This document shows, piece after piece, positions 1 to 8,195 of a stretch of 18,208 bases of DNA. The stretch's first letter is position 1. Every line of letters starts with the position of its first letter. Origin of the DNA: JANQPA01 sp964628385 (GTDB lineage: Bacteria > Bacteroidota > Bacteroidia > Chitinophagales > Saprospiraceae). The stretch lies in assembly GCA_964628385.1 (NCBI GenBank), contig CAZVOD010000086.1, positions 1-18,208 on the forward strand. The letters run 5' to 3'. The notes beneath the pieces were generated by a model. That model did not search any database. It had not been told where the DNA came from and worked only from the letters and a program-made list of their open reading frames with translations. The position numbers were made by a program, and so were the translations under genes.

Positions 1-31
1 CTAATCTACAATTTTTTCAAAGAACTATTTG

Positions 32-48
32 GATGCTAACATAGCATC
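32..48 (-). terminator. Hairpin just after the TonB receptor stop codon
   Basis: A perfect 7-bp inverted repeat (GATGCTA, loop ACA, TAGCATC) lies directly after the stop codon of the TonB-dependent receptor gene. In the direction of transcription it is not followed by a clean run of T, so it is a weak candidate terminator or a 3'-end stabilising hairpin. Confidence 0.4.
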
Positions 49-49
49 T

Positions 50-2944
50 CTAAAATTTAGCTCTAATACCAAATCTGGTCCACCAGGAATAAAACTCTTG
101 CTGCTTTATTACATCTTCCGTCCCCAAATAAAACCTTAGTGGGGTATTAGTAATGTTGATCCAGTCATTAAAGATATTGATATTAGGACTGATCTGATAG
201 TTCATCGTAAAATCAAGCCGCAATGCCTCGTCGTAAAACTCATCTAAATCAGGATCCGGCCCGATTTCTACGAGAAAGGCATCCTGGTAATTGGCAGTAA
301 GCCTTGCAAAGAACCGCCTAGAATCATAGAACAACCCTACGTTGGCAGTATGCTCGGCCTGCCCGGGCAATGAAATTTCTTCAACATCTTCTTCTGTAAA
401 GAAAGTACTCAAATCATCTTCAATGGGATCTATTATAATGGCACTGGCGTAATTAGCAGGCGTCCGTCTCGGTAAAAAGGCCTGAGAATGGGTATAAGTA
501 TAATTAGTAAATAAACCAAAGTCACTCAAAAAGCCCGGCAAGAAATCAAACTTAAATTGAGCCTGAAATTCCGCTCCATAAACTTCTGCATCCCTACCAT
601 TGAGCGGCTTGGTAAATTCAAAAACTGGAAAATTCCCAGATCCGGGTGCCCCTTCACGGCCAAACCTTTTATAGGAAAATACAAAGTCCTGAATTTGCTT
701 ATAAAATATTCCGCCCGAAAAAATTCCACCATTGGTATATTTTTCAATTAAAAAATCAAGATTAGTCGACCGTGGGAAATTCAAATCAGGGTTTCCAATG
801 CTTACCTCATTTCTATCTTCTTCTCTGGAAGGAATTACATCCACATAGTTCGGACGAGCGTAGGTATAGGATATCGCCGCTCTCAAATTTAAATTCGGAG
901 TAATAGAATACTTTAATTGCAATTGGGGAAGGAAGAAATCCTGCACTCGGCTATTGTTCAAGGTATCAATTCCTACGAATCTATTGCCATCCAAAATCAC
1001 TGCAAAACTTTGGTTTCTGGTTACATCTGTACGTTCAAATCTCGCTCCGGCAATGACCATTAGTTTCCCAATATTATGACGAATCATACCGTAGGCCGCA
1101 TAGATATCTTCTTCATAACGATAATCCTGGTTGTAGGAATTTTTCCTGGTTTCATTTCTACTAAAAATGAAATACTGAGGATAAAATTCATAGAAATCTC
1201 TCAGGATCGTCGCCGAAGGCATGTATTCTAGTACATACCCCTGGTTCAGAAGATTGTCCTCCCTAAAATCATCAGAAGCAGTTAACAGATTTAAAGGCGC
1301 TCCCTGGCCTGGATAGAGCCGGGAAGTCTCACTGTAAGCTCCAAAGGTTTGAGACCTTATATCTCTTTCTTTTATTCTGGAACGAATTTTTCCTCCAAAT
1401 TTAAAATAGCCACTCTGGCCATTATTCATATTGTATGGAATGGTAACATTCAAACGTGGTGTAATCAATGTTTCTGTAACATCACTTGTTTCCAGTATCA
1501 TTTCATCCAGATCAAAATTTTCATAATCGGTAGCATTGCCGGCATTGCTTTCCACAGGGAAAGTAGCTCGGGGATAATTGGGATCAGAAACGTCAAAGTT
1601 AATGGCGATAGCCTGCCCCGGGCTCTCAAAACGAGCTTCCAGACGATCTCCTTCAGTTTCACTTGCTCCGGCATAAAGAACCTGGTAATCCACCTCTATC
1701 TTGCCAATCTTATGCTCTCCTCCTACCGCAAGTGTTGTAAGCTCCTGGTTTTTAGTGCGAGCTTTTACATCATGGTCAACCCCTCCAAATAAGAAGTAAT
1801 TTTCATTCAGCGGGTCTTCCAGGTCATAAATCAAGCGTCTTCTCACTTCTTCATCAGTAAAACTATTGTACATTGCTCGTATGTAAACTTTGGACTCCTT
1901 GTTGAAGCGATAATCCAGGGTTGGTGCAACGCTAATTCTGGTTCTTGTAATGGCGTAATGGCGTAGCTGAGCTTCGCGATAATGTACAAAGAAATTATCT
2001 TGTCCCTGATTCTGACTATCAGTATTGAAAAAAGGACCTTTAGTAAATTTGTATTCAATATTATCTGAGCCCTGGTTGTTTTCAAAAAAACTGGCATTTA
2101 GGTGAAAGCCCAGCTTGTTGTACCGCTGCCCATAAGAGAATTGCATATTGTAAATCGGGGTGTTTCTCAAATTATTATAGCCAGCAGCAAGTGCCGTACG
2201 GATCTGAGGTGGCCCCTCCTCGGCTTCTTTCGTTCTTATGTTTACAGAACCTCCGATTCCATCCCCGTCCATGTCAGGCGTAATAACTTTGGTCACTTCT
2301 ACTGCTTCAATTTGATCAGAAGGAATGATATCCATCCCCACGTACCTAAAATCCCCTTCAGGTGACGGTATCTGCTCCCCATTGATATTGAAGTTGGTTA
2401 ATTCTGGGGGCGTACCTCTTAATTGTACAAAACGACCTTCTCCCTGATCGCGTTGCAGGGTGATACCCGGTACTCGCTGAAGTACCTCAGCCGCATTCAA
2501 ATCCGGGAAAGTCAAAATCTGTGCAGCAGAGATCACATTCTTAATATTTTCAGCACGCTTCATTTCTACAAAAGCCTTGATTTGGCCTTCTGCAATCCCT
2601 TCTACTACGACCTCGCCCAATTCAATAGAAGAAGGAGCCAATTGAATGCGGATGGAACTAGAAGGCCTATCAACGCTTATCTCTTTTGTTTCGTAACCCA
2701 TAAAAGCAATGGATAAACTTACCGGAAAGGCGTTGATATTATCAATAGTAAAACGGCCATCAGCATCGGTAATGGTTCCTTTGGTGGTATTGGTAATTGA
2801 AATGGATGCACCAATTAGGGGTTCTTTACTTTGACTATCAATTATCCTTCCTGATACAGACTGCTGTGCCGCCAGACTTATTGCAAAAGCAGAAACCAGG
2901 AGGAAGAAAATTATTTTTTTCAAAAAAAACATCAGCTCAGACAT
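50..2944 (-). CDS. TonB-dependent outer-membrane receptor with carboxypeptidase-regulatory-like N-terminal domain
   Basis: The 964-residue protein is a TonB-dependent outer-membrane transporter. A signal peptide (about residues 5-27, ending LAAQQ) is followed by a carboxypeptidase D regulatory-like domain (about 28-115, with the typical GRIIDSQSKEPLIGASI start). A plug domain follows (about 130-240, with LQRVPGITLQR, VQLRGTPPE and PDMDGDGIGGSVNIRT). The rest is a beta-barrel ending in an aromatic terminal strand (RFGIRAKF). The plug resembles the large receptor group first described in Xanthomonas and Caulobacter. An alternative ATG at 2932 gives a more conventional signal peptide (MFFLKKIIFFLL), so the true start may be there. 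The gene lies downstream of a phytase and a type IX-secreted protein in the same direction, which suggests uptake of a product of organic phosphate breakdown. The substrate is inferred from context only. Confidence 0.93.
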   Translation of the reverse strand: MSELMFFLKKIIFFLLVSAFAISLAAQQSVSGRIIDSQSKEPLIGASISITNTTKGTITDADGRFTIDNINAFPVSLSIAFMGYETKEISVDRPSSSIRIQLAPSSIELGEVVVEGIAEGQIKAFVEMKRAENIKNVISAAQILTFPDLNAAEVLQRVPGITLQRDQGEGRFVQLRGTPPELTNFNINGEQIPSPEGDFRYVGMDIIPSDQIEAVEVTKVITPDMDGDGIGGSVNIRTKEAEEGPPQIRTALAAGYNNLRNTPIYNMQFSYGQRYNKLGFHLNASFFENNQGSDNIEYKFTKGPFFNTDSQNQGQDNFFVHYREAQLRHYAITRTRISVAPTLDYRFNKESKVYIRAMYNSFTDEEVRRRLIYDLEDPLNENYFLFGGVDHDVKARTKNQELTTLAVGGEHKIGKIEVDYQVLYAGASETEGDRLEARFESPGQAIAINFDVSDPNYPRATFPVESNAGNATDYENFDLDEMILETSDVTETLITPRLNVTIPYNMNNGQSGYFKFGGKIRSRIKERDIRSQTFGAYSETSRLYPGQGAPLNLLTASDDFREDNLLNQGYVLEYMPSATILRDFYEFYPQYFIFSRNETRKNSYNQDYRYEEDIYAAYGMIRHNIGKLMVIAGARFERTDVTRNQSFAVILDGNRFVGIDTLNNSRVQDFFLPQLQLKYSITPNLNLRAAISYTYARPNYVDVIPSREEDRNEVSIGNPDLNFPRSTNLDFLIEKYTNGGIFSGGIFYKQIQDFVFSYKRFGREGAPGSGNFPVFEFTKPLNGRDAEVYGAEFQAQFKFDFLPGFLSDFGLFTNYTYTHSQAFLPRRTPANYASAIIIDPIEDDLSTFFTEEDVEEISLPGQAEHTANVGLFYDSRRFFARLTANYQDAFLVEIGPDPDLDEFYDEALRLDFTMNYQISPNINIFNDWINITNTPLRFYLGTEDVIKQQEFYSWWTRFGIRAKF

Positions 2945-2953
2945 TTAAGAGTG

Positions 2954-2998
2954 TAAAAAAAATTACCCATAAAACACCTCAGAAAGGTGCCTTATGGG
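2954..2998 (-). terminator. Intrinsic terminator between the two-repeat secreted protein and the TonB receptor
   Basis: CCCATAA (2966-2972) pairs with TTATGGG (2992-2998), with an inner CACCT/AGGTG stem. On the minus strand this hairpin is followed within a few bases by eight T residues (2955-2962). It has the form of a rho-independent terminator for the upstream gene. It ends only about 10 bp before the receptor ATG, so it must also lie in the leader of any readthrough transcript into the receptor. Confidence 0.75.
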
Positions 2999-3043
2999 AT
3001 TTTTTATTTTCATCTTTCAAGCATTGTACAACCAGTCTATTGC

Positions 3044-4675
3044 TTACTCTACGATAAGCTTCTGAACATATAGCTTATTATCCTGCTTAGCCTGAATGAA
3101 GTATACACCATTGTTCAGGTCAGAAATGTTCATCATTACTTTTGTATCGCGTACGCCATCAAGCGCTCTCATCAACTGACCATTCGCAGAAAATACTCTA
3201 ATAGCAGCTTCTCCCTCGCCTTTCAATTCGATAGTAACCTCATTGGAAGATGGGTTTGGATATACTTTTAAAGACTCAACTTTAGGCGTAAAAACATTAA
3301 ATACAGAGGTTGCAGTGTTAGGAGCGGAATAAAATACTCTCAAACGTGGAACGCGATCCGGGTAGTTTTGACCGTCACCACCATCTTCAGGATCAGCGAT
3401 GTTCTCATAAGATTCAAATTCACGCGCGTTTTCTACTTCACTTGGTCCCTGATCTTCACCCAACAAGATGAATGCCATTGCATTGCCTAGCTGCCACTCT
3501 GGATTATCTACCAGCTCCTGTACAATTGGGCTGATATCAACGGTGCGCTCTGTAGACCATAAGCCCCACTCTTCTGTTACTTCCCAAAGTAGTTGAGCTT
3601 CAGTAAGCATTCTCGCATCAATCAAACTGTCTTCAGTAAAGGTTGGAGGATTAGGGTTAGCATCTCCAGCAATAGTAATTCTGGCAACATCTTCCGGTGT
3701 TTTAGCTTCATGAGAAACAACCTCGATATAAGCCGAGTCAATAATAGCTCCCTGTGGGATTACTACATTCTGGAAACGCAATCCAGCTGTAAGGATATTC
3801 TGATCTTCAGGCTCTCCTTCCCAACCAGCATCGATATCATCATCAAAAAGTGCATCGATTTCATTGTTTTCCTGCTCAGCATCATCGGAAGAAGCCGCAA
3901 AAGTAACTCCCTCGTCAGTTACGGTGTCAGTGGCTACAATGCGTAGGTCTACTTCAGCAGAACCTTCAAAGCTCCAGAAAACAACCAATTCAGGAACACG
4001 GTCCGGATAGTTCTGACCATCACCACCGTCTTCAGGATCAGCAATATTCTCAAAAGATTCAAATTCACGTGCATTTTCTACTTCACTTGGTCCCTGATCT
4101 TCTCCCAACAAGAGGAATGCCATTGCATTTCCTGGCTGCCACTCTGGATTGTCTACCAGTTCCTGTACAACAGCTGCAATGTCAAGAGTACGCTCTTCAC
4201 TCCAAAGTCCCCATTCTGCTGCTACTTCCCATAGCAATTGGGTCTCAGTGAGCATTCTGGCATCAATCAAACTATCTTCAGTAAAAGTTGGCGGATTAGG
4301 ATTGGCATCTCCCGCAATGGTAATTCTGGCAACATCTTCCGGTGTTTTTGCTTCGTGAGAGTGTACGATGATAAAAGCAGAGTCAATAATAGCGCCTCTT
4401 GGAATGAAGATGTTTTGAAAACGCAATCCCGCAGTCAAAATATTCTGGTCTTCAGGCTCCCCTTCCCAACCAGCATCGATATCATCATCAAAAAGTGCAT
4501 CGATTTCATTGTTTTCCTGCTCAGCATCATCAGAAGAAGCCGCAAAAGTAACGCCTTCATCTGTGATTGTATCAGTAGCAATAATACGCCTTGAGAACTT
4601 AAAGTTTTGCGCTCCGGCATTCAAGGTAAAAGTTAGTAATACAGCAAGAAGTAAATTTTTGTAAATAAGATTCAT
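3044..4675 (-). CDS. Type IX-secreted acidic protein with two tandem 215-residue repeats
   Basis: The 543-residue protein has a signal peptide (residues 1-22, ending NAGAQ), two long tandem repeats (about 30-235 and 245-450) and a C-terminal Por/type IX sorting domain (about 463-543). The sorting domain shows VYPNPSSNEV, an IRVFSANGQL segment and LNNGVYFIQ. Each repeat contains LRFQN-(I/V)-(F/V)-IP-GAIIDSA and a WGLWS-ERT-DI segment. These recall DNRLRE-type or related beta-sandwich domains of secreted Bacteroidota proteins, but this assignment is tentative. The protein is strongly acidic (for example FDDDIDAGWEGEPEDQN), which could suit calcium binding. It should be exported across the outer membrane and attached or released by the type IX system. 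It sits between the phytase and the TonB receptor, so a surface role in the same uptake process is plausible but unproven. Confidence 0.85.
   Translation of the reverse strand: MNLIYKNLLLAVLLTFTLNAGAQNFKFSRRIIATDTITDEGVTFAASSDDAEQENNEIDALFDDDIDAGWEGEPEDQNILTAGLRFQNIFIPRGAIIDSAFIIVHSHEAKTPEDVARITIAGDANPNPPTFTEDSLIDARMLTETQLLWEVAAEWGLWSEERTLDIAAVVQELVDNPEWQPGNAMAFLLLGEDQGPSEVENAREFESFENIADPEDGGDGQNYPDRVPELVVFWSFEGSAEVDLRIVATDTVTDEGVTFAASSDDAEQENNEIDALFDDDIDAGWEGEPEDQNILTAGLRFQNVVIPQGAIIDSAYIEVVSHEAKTPEDVARITIAGDANPNPPTFTEDSLIDARMLTEAQLLWEVTEEWGLWSTERTVDISPIVQELVDNPEWQLGNAMAFILLGEDQGPSEVENAREFESYENIADPEDGGDGQNYPDRVPRLRVFYSAPNTATSVFNVFTPKVESLKVYPNPSSNEVTIELKGEGEAAIRVFSANGQLMRALDGVRDTKVMMNISDLNNGVYFIQAKQDNKLYVQKLIVE
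3326..3943 (-). repeat. Coding tandem repeat, unit 2
   Basis: This is the second 206-residue repeat of the secreted protein (residues 245-450), spaced 645 bp from the first. The amino-acid sequence is almost identical to unit 1 over most of its length. The DNA is also nearly identical over long stretches, with mostly synonymous differences. Confidence 0.85.
3971..4588 (-). repeat. Coding tandem repeat, unit 1
   Basis: This is the first 206-residue repeat of the secreted protein (residues 30-235). It differs from unit 2 at scattered positions, for example VHSHE against VVSHE and AAEWGLWSEER against TEEWGLWSTER. The high DNA identity points to a recent duplication or continuing gene conversion. 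Confidence 0.85.
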
Positions 4676-4820
4676 AATCGCTTCGGATTTAAGTACGTTA
4701 AATAACTAGTTTTATGCAAAGACCGTCTTACCGAGCCAGTTTAGGCATAATTAGCCAATTGGCTGTTAAGTCCATTTTATCTTTAGTTTACTTTTTCTCC
4801 ACTTTTAACTTTTCTATAAA

Positions 4821-5056
4821 CTTGTTTCGCGGGGGTAGAATAATGGTAAAATTGAATTGTTTTTTCCACACGAAGGCTTTTTCTGCTCAGAAGAGCAGGG
4901 TTTCCTTCTGAGCTTCAGACGCGCTAAGCGACTGATAAAAGGCTCAGTGTGGGAGATGACTGAGCGGTCCTAAAAGGTGGATATCCTGTGGATATTCAAG
5001 CGAAGGAACGCGACAGCACATAAATTAACAATCTATTTTAATACCTGCGAAACAAG
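4821..5056 (+). repeat. Repeat element copy A (long form, 236 bp, terminal inverted repeats, structured interior)
   Basis: This copy begins CTTGTTTCGC and ends GCGAAACAAG, a perfect 10-bp terminal inverted repeat that continues imperfectly for about 35 bp. It aligns along its whole length with copy B (7948-8195), and its ends align with the short copy C (11133-11197). The shared left-end core is GGTAGAATARTGGTAAAA. The interior holds hairpins at 4885-4913 (GCTCAGAAG/CTTCTGAGC), 4915-4935, 4942-4965 (GCTCAGT/ACTGAGC) and 4978-4998 (TGGATATCC/GGATATTCA). No clear target-site duplication is visible. The right end overlaps the last codons of the phytase gene. Most of the 357-bp gap between the phytase and the two-repeat protein is this element; I see nothing else convincing in 4676-4820. 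Confidence 0.85.
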
Positions 5057-6061
5057 TCTTATAATAGCTCTGTAATCAACAATCTTGAAGTTCTGATTAC
5101 CACCCCGATTCGCACCGTCCTGCACCACAAAGATTCCTTTATCGTAGGGTCCAAAAGCGCTGGAAGTAGCGTCAATGCCATCCGTATCTGAGGTGCCATC
5201 AATGGGCCCATCAGATTTTATCCGGAAGCTTCCCAAATAACGATTGGAGTTATTGCGCTCGTAAACTGCATAACTATTATTACCCTGGCTAGATACCATC
5301 AGATAACCCTCACCATTTTCTTTTCTATAAATTGTCAATCCCTCTACATCTGCCTTTAGATTAGTATTGTCCTGAATCAGGTCAATAGCTGATCGGCTAT
5401 CGCCGGCATCAGGGTCAGCACTGTATCGCCAAACGCCCACGAGCTCCTCGCCTACATACAAGTAACCAAGCTCATCATCGGCCACCATGCCCTCACACTG
5501 GCTTCCTACATCAAATGTTCTCACCATTTCAGCCAATAATTTTCCTTCCGCATTGGGCTTCAGCTTCCACTGCTCTACTACGCCATCTTTTCCTACCACA
5601 AAAGCGTAGCATTTAGTAGCAGTTTTGTACATACAAAAGCCATATACTTCATTGACGCTGGATTTAATGGGCGAAGCATCCAGCAATTCTAGGGAGAGAT
5701 CTTTTTCATTAATTTTAAAAAACGTAATAGTATTGTCTGTCCGGTTGCTGCCTCCTACAATGGTGATCTCAGTACCATTCCATTTGATATTTTGCCTTAA
5801 ATCCACATTATTGATCCGACCAATAGGATATTGATGCAGTGTATTACCCGCCTTATCATATACCACCAAACCATACTGCTTATTAGTACCAATGATAGCC
5901 TGCTTTTCCTTGTCAGAAGGATGGATAAAAATCGCCATATCGTCGGCAGCATCATCACGATTTTGTACGGGCTCTGTTTCTATTACTGGATAGACTGTAT
6001 AGAAATTATTAGAACAGGAAAGCACCATCAGAGGCAACATAAAGAAAATAAATCGTTTCAT
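5033..6061 (-). CDS. Beta-propeller phytase (3-phytase), lipoprotein
   Basis: The 342-residue protein matches the beta-propeller phytase family, calcium-dependent enzymes that release phosphate from phytate (inositol hexakisphosphate). It starts with a lipoprotein signal ending in a lipobox (LSC, Cys16), so the enzyme should be a membrane-anchored, exported lipoprotein. Family motifs run in order: DDAADDMAIFIHP (36-48), GLVVYD (64-69), GRINNVDLR (81-89), QCEGMVADDELGYLYVGEE (188-206), ADVEGLTIY (237-245), SDTDGIDATS (291-300), FVVQDG (311-316) and NFKIV (324-328). Length is normal for the family. The last seven residues (LVSQVLK) and the stop codon lie inside the right end of repeat element copy A, so the original C-terminus was probably replaced. 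A promoter candidate lies at 6140-6171. Downstream on the same strand are the type IX-secreted protein and the TonB receptor. Confidence 0.92.
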   Translation of the reverse strand: MKRFIFFMLPLMVLSCSNNFYTVYPVIETEPVQNRDDAADDMAIFIHPSDKEKQAIIGTNKQYGLVVYDKAGNTLHQYPIGRINNVDLRQNIKWNGTEITIVGGSNRTDNTITFFKINEKDLSLELLDASPIKSSVNEVYGFCMYKTATKCYAFVVGKDGVVEQWKLKPNAEGKLLAEMVRTFDVGSQCEGMVADDELGYLYVGEELVGVWRYSADPDAGDSRSAIDLIQDNTNLKADVEGLTIYRKENGEGYLMVSSQGNNSYAVYERNNSNRYLGSFRIKSDGPIDGTSDTDGIDATSSAFGPYDKGIFVVQDGANRGGNQNFKIVDYRAIIRLVSQVLK

Positions 6062-6139
6062 CTGTAGTAGAATAATTTTACCACAAAACTATGACGATCA
6101 GGCTTTCATAGAGAAAGTAACAAGGCAACAAAGGTCATA

Positions 6140-6171
6140 CAAAGTTAGAAACTACAGCAACAAGAAGGCAA
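6140..6171 (-). promoter_or_regulatory. Bacteroidota-type promoter candidate for the phytase gene
   Basis: On the minus strand TTG (6171-6169) is followed after 21 bp by TAACTTTG (6147-6140), matching the Bacteroidota -33/-7 consensus TTG/TAnnTTTG. Transcription would begin near 6133 and give a leader of about 70 nt before the phytase ATG. Confidence 0.55.
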
Positions 6172-6273
6172 CATTAAATTTAAATTTACATCTGGAGAAC
6201 ATACCCGTGATTTGAATGCCTAAAAGGGATAATTTTGCCTCCTGCTTGCTCTGGCAAAGTTCCCGACCGATTT

Positions 6274-7899
6274 CTATAAGTTGATAAGGAAGCCCACCAA
6301 ATCTTCTTTGGATCCAATGGGTAATTTTTTTCTCAATCGATAGCGAGCCACCCGAACACTATCGGGCGTAATTCTTAAAATGGAAGCGATCTCTTTGGTA
6401 GAAAGATTCAGGCGAAGTAAGATACCCAATCGCATTTCAGCGGGTGAAAGGCGATCATTGGAAAGAGTGGATAGCTTTTTATCAAAATTTGGATGGAGCT
6501 CCCGGAAGTGGTTGACAAATTCTTCCCATTCATTTTCTTGCTGTAGGTTAAAATCTATTTCCTTTGCCAGGGCATTTATCTTTTTGCTATAATCAATCCC
6601 CTTGCGCTCGGCAATGGCTTTCAAACTCTGAGAGATATCCAAAAGGATTTTATTTTTTTGAGAAATATGAAGACTGTACTTTGACAAAGAAGCCGTTTTG
6701 AGCTGTATTTCCTGCTGGAGGTTCTTTTCTTTAATGGCCTTATTTTCCAATTTCGCTTTAAGAGTCTTTTGCTGATATTCTCTTTCCTTTAGCTCTGCTC
6801 TACGTTTTTTATTATTAAAATAATAGAGAATAAAAAGGATGATTGCCAGTGCAATAATTGTAAAAAGTAATAAGCGTTGATTAGCCGCTGTAACCTTATT
6901 TTGCTCCGTCAAAAGGCTGATTTGGGCTTCTTTTTTATTCACCTCATAAATGGCTTGTAGCCGATTGAGCTGATCGGTATTTTGATTGCTCAATAGTAAT
7001 TGATGGTATTCTCCCGCTTTGAGTAAGTGCTGATAAGCCAACTCATATTCTCCCATTAAATTGTGGAGCTTTGAAAGGTCTTTATGAGCACTCTCTAGCT
7101 GATCGTAGTTTTGAATCACACCAGCCACCTTCAAGGCCCGCCGCGTATAGCTCAACGCTGCAGAGTAACGACCTTCTTTGCGATGAACATCCCCAAGATT
7201 GTTGAGTATATTGGCCGCTGACCAGCTCAGGGTGTCCTGTAAAAAGGTATAGGCTTCATTAAAATACTGATAGGCCATATCCCACTCCAGTAAATCTTCA
7301 TAAATGCTGCCTATATTCTCTCTGGCCAGGGCTATTCCACTGCTGTCCTGTAATTCTTCAAACAATACCAGGCTCTCTTTTTGCAATTGTAAAGCCTCTG
7401 TGTAAGCATTGGTTTTTTCATAACAGGTGCCCAAAAAGCCCTTGGCCGTGGCCTCTCCATTCCGGTACCCTTGCTTGACGGCCAGATCCATAGCTTCCCT
7501 GAAATACCCTTTAGCTAACTCAAAATTATCGATCTCTAGGTAGATTTTACCAATCCCTGTATTCAGTAAAACAAACAGTGTATCCTCCTGCGGGTCCTTC
7601 AGTAATTGTAAGGCTTTGTTGTACTGATCGATAGCTTCAGAAAACAGATTAGAACTTTGATAAAATGCGCCTATTTGAAGATGCTTTTGAGCCAACAACC
7701 TGGGCGCATCCAGCTTCCTGGCATTATCAAGCTGCTTAATGAGAGAAAGATAAACAGAATCTGCTTTTTCTTTAAAATGAGGCTCCTCTCCTTCTGGCAC
7801 CCACCCGGCTACCTGATTAGAAAATATGAAAAATGCTAAAGTACAGATCAATGCATTCAAATAACGCTTACCAATAATCTGTAACTGCTCTTTTTTCAT
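6274..7899 (-). CDS. Membrane-tethered TPR sensor/regulator with C-terminal LuxR-like helix-turn-helix
   Basis: Translated from the ATG at 7899 the protein has 541 residues. An earlier in-frame TTG at 7938 would add 13, but the ATG has a purine-rich GAGAAG just upstream and puts the signal peptide (MKKEQLQIIGKRYLNALICTL) at the N-terminus. Residue numbers here count from the ATG. About six TPR-like helical repeats (about 70-300) should face the periplasm. A single membrane segment follows (about 343-360, LLLFTIIALAIILFILYYF). Next is a basic, coiled-coil linker (about 363-440) and a cytoplasmic helix-turn-helix (about 484-527, LSPAEMRLGILLRLNLSTKE then SVRVARYRLRKKL). This architecture is common in Bacteroidota and is thought to signal across the membrane, but the ligand and targets are unknown. 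Repeat element copy B occupies the DNA immediately upstream. Confidence 0.85.
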   Translation of the reverse strand: MKKEQLQIIGKRYLNALICTLAFFIFSNQVAGWVPEGEEPHFKEKADSVYLSLIKQLDNARKLDAPRLLAQKHLQIGAFYQSSNLFSEAIDQYNKALQLLKDPQEDTLFVLLNTGIGKIYLEIDNFELAKGYFREAMDLAVKQGYRNGEATAKGFLGTCYEKTNAYTEALQLQKESLVLFEELQDSSGIALARENIGSIYEDLLEWDMAYQYFNEAYTFLQDTLSWSAANILNNLGDVHRKEGRYSAALSYTRRALKVAGVIQNYDQLESAHKDLSKLHNLMGEYELAYQHLLKAGEYHQLLLSNQNTDQLNRLQAIYEVNKKEAQISLLTEQNKVTAANQRLLLFTIIALAIILFILYYFNNKKRRAELKEREYQQKTLKAKLENKAIKEKNLQQEIQLKTASLSKYSLHISQKNKILLDISQSLKAIAERKGIDYSKKINALAKEIDFNLQQENEWEEFVNHFRELHPNFDKKLSTLSNDRLSPAEMRLGILLRLNLSTKEIASILRITPDSVRVARYRLRKKLPIGSKEDLVGFLINL

Positions 7900-7947
7900 C
7901 TTCTCAAAATTGATTAGACAATTACTGGTTTCAACCAAAATTATAGC

Positions 7948-8195
7948 CTTGTTTCGAAGGGGTAGAATAGTGGTAAAATTAAATTATTTTTTACCACACA
8001 AGGCTTTTTGGCTCAGAAAGGCAGGGTTTTCTTCTGAGCTTCAGACGCGCTAAGTGACTGATAAAAGCTACAGTGTGTGGATGACTGAGCGATTCTGCAA
8101 GGTGAATGGCCTATGGGCATTCACGCGAAAGAACGCAGCAGCGCTTGGGTTAGCCAAGAGCCAATTTTAACCTATCTTAAAACCTACAAAACAAA
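7948..8195 (+). repeat. Repeat element copy B (long form, 248 bp)
   Basis: This copy aligns with copy A over its whole length, in the same orientation. The left end CTTGTTTCGAAGGGGTAGAA is well preserved, while the right end (ACAAAACAAA) has drifted, so the outermost inverted repeat is imperfect. Conserved interior hairpins are at 8011-8039 (GCTCAGAA/TTCTGAGC), 8041-8061, 8067-8090 and 8102-8124 (GTGAATGGCC/GGGCATTCAC, one mismatch). It lies upstream of the TPR/HTH gene, read antisense to it. A minus-strand TAAATTTG (8199-8192) at its right edge could be a promoter -7 box for that gene, but no TTG is found at the expected spacing. Confidence 0.85.

Noticed and set aside
3593..4594. Overlapping plus-strand open frames opposite the two-repeat gene
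   Set aside because: They appear twice because the coding DNA beneath is repeated. They are antisense shadows with no family features.
4774..4785. TATCTTTA box just left of copy A as a plus-strand promoter
   Set aside because: The nearest TTG is only 16 bp upstream, shorter than the usual 19-21, and no plus-strand gene follows.
4811..5066. Target-site duplication around copy A
   Set aside because: TATAA occurs on both sides but at different distances from the ends. Copies B and C show no matching flanks, so no duplication can be claimed.
7900..7938. Upstream TTG start for the TPR/HTH gene, adding 13 residues
   Set aside because: The ATG at 7899 gives a proper signal peptide and has a purine-rich site just upstream.
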